Shown here one piece after another: positions 6,781 through 9,327 of a stretch of DNA of 9,327 bases. The stretch spans positions 1-9,327 of the forward strand of contig JAKBAL010000050.1 of NCBI GenBank assembly GCA_021809225.1, written 5' to 3'. A program made the position numbers and the translations under genes. Source of the stretch: Pseudomonadota bacterium (GTDB lineage Bacteria; Pseudomonadota; Alphaproteobacteria; UBA9655). The notes under the pieces are model-generated. The model made no database searches, was not told where the DNA came from, and saw only the letters and a list, made by a program, of their open reading frames with translations. Positions within the stretch are counted from its first letter, which is position 1, and every line of letters begins with the position of its first letter.

Positions 6781-8771
6781 AGGGCTTGAAGAGGTCTCTT
6801 CTCAGCTGCTATCCAAAGGTGCCTCCCACTTTTACGAGCATAACGCTTTCTTGTCTCCTTTTTCTATTAGTGTTGTTTCTTTCTTTTGCAGCCTTTGGGA
6901 ACTCTTGGAAGAATCTGAAAAAAGGAGATCAAGCGGCTCAAGAATTTTTGGAACACATTGAAGAGAAGAAAGCTGAGGCAGGACCTCATCCTTTCTACAA
7001 GGGGGAGAAGCCTCAAGAGGCTGGTTTTAAGAGTGACACTCTTGAAGGAAAATCTAAAAGCAAGATTCGTCATGACACTGCCAGCCAAATGATTCGAGAA
7101 AGCGCTAATACGCGTGCTCCCTTTAAAATTGATCCCAAAACAGATCCCCTTCTTAAGGGATCTCAACCTTTTATTGATAATCCTCTGGCGACAATCGGCG
7201 GTCAAGGAACACACCTTGTTGAGACCATTCAAAATGGAAAAGACCAAACCTTTGCTTGTGAAGAAGCAGGAGATGATTTTCTTGAACAATGTATTAGCAA
7301 CCTGCATGTCCAAGTGGTGAAGAAAAAAATAAGAAAGGAAACCTCTGTTGTTATTCGTCTTACGGGGTGTAAAAAGTCCTATAAAAAGAGACATTCTCGA
7401 GCTTGTCCTGCCCTCCTTGGCGACATTTTGCATTGGAGATGGAGAGGAGTGTGGAAAAAAAATCAAGGCCCTATCGACATTACTGCCTCTTTTAAGGCCT
7501 GCCTTCAAGAGACTTTGAGCGGAAAGGCTAACCGTTGCCGTAAATGCAATAATCCAAGAAACACAATCCCCACAGATTTACCAGAAGAGCAAATCCAAAG
7601 TGTTATTATTGCAAGAGACCTTTCAGGGAAGCCCAGAATCGAAGGAAGAGCTAAGTATTGCAGCCATGGTAATTTGAAAGGATACGATCTTACAGCCCAT
7701 CTCATCCTTATCCATGAAGAAGAGATTCATGAGGTTCTTCCCGGTGATTGGATTTTAAACAATTGTGAGCGTTTAGAAGAGAAAGTTGACCAAGGACTTT
7801 GTTTCTATAGTTCAAAAATATGCCTTCAAGGGAGGGAAACACGGTTTATTGAAGGAGTTCCTGTGACTCAAGACTGTTGGCAGGAACTCCGTATTTATAG
7901 CTGCTTCACGCCCTCTAAAGATGATTGTGGCCCTTTAAGAGCGAGGGGATGCGTCCAGATAAATTCGCGGTGTAAACAAATGATTGGAAAGACGTGTGTG
8001 GTCTACGCTCAAACCTATCAATGCAAAGGGGGAACCCAAACTTCTCATAGCATCGTAGGAGGAAATACACCCTTTTGTTTAGATGGAACTTGTCGAGATC
8101 AAACTTATGAGACCAATGATGAGATGATGTCCACTCTGGCTCAGTTAACAGTATTAAAGGAAATACAGGGAAATTTTAAAAAGGGTATGATCTTTAAAGG
8201 AAAAGATGAGCGTTGTTCAAGATACATTTTTGATTTTAAGGATTGCTGTGGGTCAGATAGCGGTTGGGGCAAGGATATCGGTATTTCTTCTTGCAAATCA
8301 AAAGAAAAAGATCTGAGAGAAAGGCGTAAAGCAGGCCTTTGTCGCAGGATTGGAACCTATTGCGCAAAGAAATATTTAGGACAGTGCGTAAAGAAGAAAA
8401 CTACCTACTGTTGTTTTAACAGCAAGCTTCTTAAAGTTCTTCATGAACAAGGAAGACGCCAAATAAAGCTCGGGTGGGGAAAACCAAAAAAACCTCTTTG
8501 TCGTGGATTCACAATTAGTGAAATTCAGAGAATTGACTTTTCTAAACTTGATCTACGAGAAGTTTTTGAAGATCTCATGAAGAACTTTAAATCTGGCAAA
8601 CAAGAGGGGATGGGACCCACGGGAAAAGAACGAATAGAGAAGACTGATTTCAAGGAAGTTTTTCAAGGGGTCATAAAAAAATCTAAGCCTACTCAAATTC
8701 AAGACATGAGTCAAAGAGTTGGGGAACGGCTGGATATCCTGAAAAAAGGTATGGATTCTCATGCAAAGTAA
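6777..8771 (+). CDS. traN: TraN, cysteine-rich outer-membrane mating-pair stabilisation protein
   Basis: The product is 664 residues from ATG 6777, which overlaps the trbC stop (ATGA) and has AAGGA eight bases upstream. A signal peptide with a long basic n-region and a very hydrophobic core (about 22-40) ends near SFAAFG. Residues 45-150 are low in cysteine; from about 160 on there are some 30 cysteines. Family-typical blocks include QDCWQELRIYSCF, the CGPLRARGC region, the CCGSDSGWG block and a C-terminal YCAKKYLGQCVKKKTTYCC with IDFSKLDL. F TraN is about 602 residues and contacts recipient surface proteins to stabilise mating pairs; the variable central part (about 170-350) likely sets recipient preference (inference from the family). 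The C-terminus carries a 32-residue tandem repeat, described separately. The gene is intact. Its last 11 bases overlap the traF frame. Confidence 0.95.
   Translation: MKGLKRSLLSCYPKVPPTFTSITLSCLLFLLVLFLSFAAFGNSWKNLKKGDQAAQEFLEHIEEKKAEAGPHPFYKGEKPQEAGFKSDTLEGKSKSKIRHDTASQMIRESANTRAPFKIDPKTDPLLKGSQPFIDNPLATIGGQGTHLVETIQNGKDQTFACEEAGDDFLEQCISNLHVQVVKKKIRKETSVVIRLTGCKKSYKKRHSRACPALLGDILHWRWRGVWKKNQGPIDITASFKACLQETLSGKANRCRKCNNPRNTIPTDLPEEQIQSVIIARDLSGKPRIEGRAKYCSHGNLKGYDLTAHLILIHEEEIHEVLPGDWILNNCERLEEKVDQGLCFYSSKICLQGRETRFIEGVPVTQDCWQELRIYSCFTPSKDDCGPLRARGCVQINSRCKQMIGKTCVVYAQTYQCKGGTQTSHSIVGGNTPFCLDGTCRDQTYETNDEMMSTLAQLTVLKEIQGNFKKGMIFKGKDERCSRYIFDFKDCCGSDSGWGKDIGISSCKSKEKDLRERRKAGLCRRIGTYCAKKYLGQCVKKKTTYCCFNSKLLKVLHEQGRRQIKLGWGKPKKPLCRGFTISEIQRIDFSKLDLREVFEDLMKNFKSGKQEGMGPTGKERIEKTDFKEVFQGVIKKSKPTQIQDMSQRVGERLDILKKGMDSHAK
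8550..8741 (+). repeat. Tandem 96-bp repeat in the 3' end of traN
   Basis: Two adjacent 32-codon units (8550-8645 and 8646-8741) start D-[L/F]-[R/K]-E-V-F-[E/Q] and share aligned K11, K14, M21 and E27-R28. Both contain GAAGTTTTT at the same offset. Identity is about 9 of 32 residues with many conservative pairs, so this is an old duplication at best. Confidence 0.5.
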
Positions 8772-9327
8772 CGCCTTTCAGTCAGTCTCTGTTTTTAACA
8801 ATTCAGCCTTAACAAGGTTAAGAGCTATAACGTGCAGTCGTTTAAGGAATTTATTCGCAAGCCTTTCATCTTTAGGGAGAACTTGTGAAAGGAGTCCTAC
8901 GTATTTTCTTTATCTTGTCGTTCCTTTATGCTTGCTCAGTAGTCTTGCTCCTTTGAAAGCAGATTACCCAGTTTTACCGTTAGCTTCCCAGAGGGGAACA
9001 GTGTCGACCCCTCTTGAGGTCAAGCATCCTGAGGTTAAACCTCGGTCCTTTTTTGAGAAAAGAGCTGAAGGATGGCACTGGTACCAAGATAGGCTCAGGC
9101 TGAATGATTTAAGAGCGAGTAAAAAAGAAGAGGAAAAAAGCTCCTCCGGCAGGAGCTCTTCTTCCTCTTCTCAGACCCCAACGGAGAAAATTGAGGTCCA
9201 ACGAAGGGAACTTGAGACAAAGCTTCATACAGCTATTCTAGAGCCTTCTCAGCAGAATATCACAACTTACATTCTCGCGCAAAAAGCGCTAATGGATCAG
9301 AGCCAGAGGTTTAAACCTCTGGCTCTG
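8761..9327 (+). CDS. traF: TraF, thioredoxin-fold pilus-assembly protein, 5' part (runs off window)
   Basis: The frame is open for 189 codons from ATG 8761 to the window end with no stop. It carries GWHWY (W105-Y108), the hallmark of F-type TraF, after FFEKRAE. A charged, Ser-rich linker follows (about 120-140), then the helical KIEVQRRELETKLHTAI and the ITTYILAQKALMDQSQRF segment that leads into the thioredoxin fold, most of which lies outside. A signal peptide occurs at about residues 47-67 (YLYLVVPLCLLSS-like core, cleavage after LKA), but 40-odd residues precede it, unusual for TraF. ATG 8761 overlaps traN by 11 bases with AAAGG 11 bases upstream. A competing start, GTG 8885, has a better ribosome site but reads MKGVLRIFFILSFLYA and stops at 8954; one extra base before that stop would join it to this frame. 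The last 15 bases are suspect (terminal palindrome). Confidence 0.88.
   Translation, partial: MQSNAFQSVSVFNNSALTRLRAITCSRLRNLFASLSSLGRTCERSPTYFLYLVVPLCLLSSLAPLKADYPVLPLASQRGTVSTPLEVKHPEVKPRSFFEKRAEGWHWYQDRLRLNDLRASKKEEEKSSSGRSSSSSSQTPTEKIEVQRRELETKLHTAILEPSQQNITTYILAQKALMDQSQRFKPLAL
8805..8826. repeat. Stem-loop just after traN
   Basis: CTTAAC (8808-8813) and GTTAAG (8817-8822) pair around the loop AAG. Three more pairs (AGC 8805-8807 with GCT 8824-8826) follow a one-base bulge. There is no T-run downstream, so it is not a convincing terminator. It lies between the traN stop and the alternative traF start and may affect message stability or spacing. Confidence 0.4.
8874..8879 (+). promoter_or_regulatory. 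Strong ribosome binding site before the alternative traF start GTG 8885
   Basis: AGGGAG sits five bases before GTG 8885, better than the site for ATG 8761. It lies in the loop of a possible hairpin whose seven-base arms are CCTTTCA (8862-8868) and TGAAAGG (8886-8892); the right arm covers the last two bases of that GTG. Confidence 0.5.
9127..9170. repeat. Hairpin in the Ser-rich linker of traF
   Basis: The core arms AGCTCCT (9139-9145) and AGGAGCT (9151-9157) pair perfectly around CCGGC. Imperfect pairing between the flanking purine-rich left side (from 9127) and pyrimidine-rich right side (to 9170) extends it to about 19 bases per arm. It resembles an A-tract/GC-stem/T-rich terminator but lies inside the coding region. 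Confidence 0.5.
9298..9327. repeat. Perfect 30-bp palindrome at the right edge of the window
   Basis: CAGAGCCAGAGGTTT is followed directly by its exact reverse complement, centred between 9312 and 9313, and ends on the last base. The left half encodes expected TraF residues (DQSQRF); the right half gives KPLAL, which does not fit the family. Confidence 0.9.

Noticed and set aside
6867..7508. 213-codon open frame on the minus strand opposite traN
   Set aside because: Lies wholly within the well-supported traN frame, has no recognisable domain and no convincing ribosome site; a coding shadow.

Overview
The window is a stretch of an F-type (MPF-F) conjugative type IV secretion operon, all on the + strand and densely packed. 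In order it holds traV (all but its first base), traC, trbI, an S26 signal-peptidase gene of the TrhF/TraF kind, traW, traU, trbC, traN, and the 5' part of the thioredoxin-fold gene traF, which runs off the right edge. Most junctions overlap by a few bases (TGATG, ATGA, GTGA), so the genes are probably one translationally coupled transcript. I see no relaxase, coupling protein, cargo gene, transposase, tRNA, rRNA or CRISPR array. The usual flanking genes (traL/E/K/B upstream, traH/traG downstream) would lie outside.

How the genes work together: TraV (outer-membrane lipoprotein) belongs to the core channel with TraK and TraB. TraC is the VirB4-type ATPase that drives pilus assembly from the cytoplasmic side. 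TrbI is an inner-membrane modulator of pilus extension and retraction. The S26 peptidase probably processes the pilin or another exported substrate. TraW, TraU, TrbC and TraF are periplasmic, disulphide-rich assembly factors. TraN is the cysteine-rich outer-membrane mating-pair stabiliser.

Organism: base composition looks moderately AT-rich by eye. The gene order resembles the F-like systems of alphaproteobacterial symbionts (Rickettsiales, including the RAGE elements, and Holosporales) and also SXT/R27-type elements. I favour an intracellular or symbiotic alphaproteobacterium, without certainty; Legionella-like gammaproteobacteria are an alternative.

The genes are known families. What is unusual is the leader region of three exported proteins. 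The traW start is bracketed by a 24-bp inverted repeat (23/24 matching, 83 bp apart), with one arm lying in frame inside the signal peptide; its likely ATG is one base out of frame. TraU carries about 77 residues before an otherwise normal signal peptide. traF has two competing starts, one with a good ribosome binding site but one base out of frame. The window also ends on a perfect 30-bp palindrome that replaces expected TraF sequence, which looks like a fold-back at a contig end.
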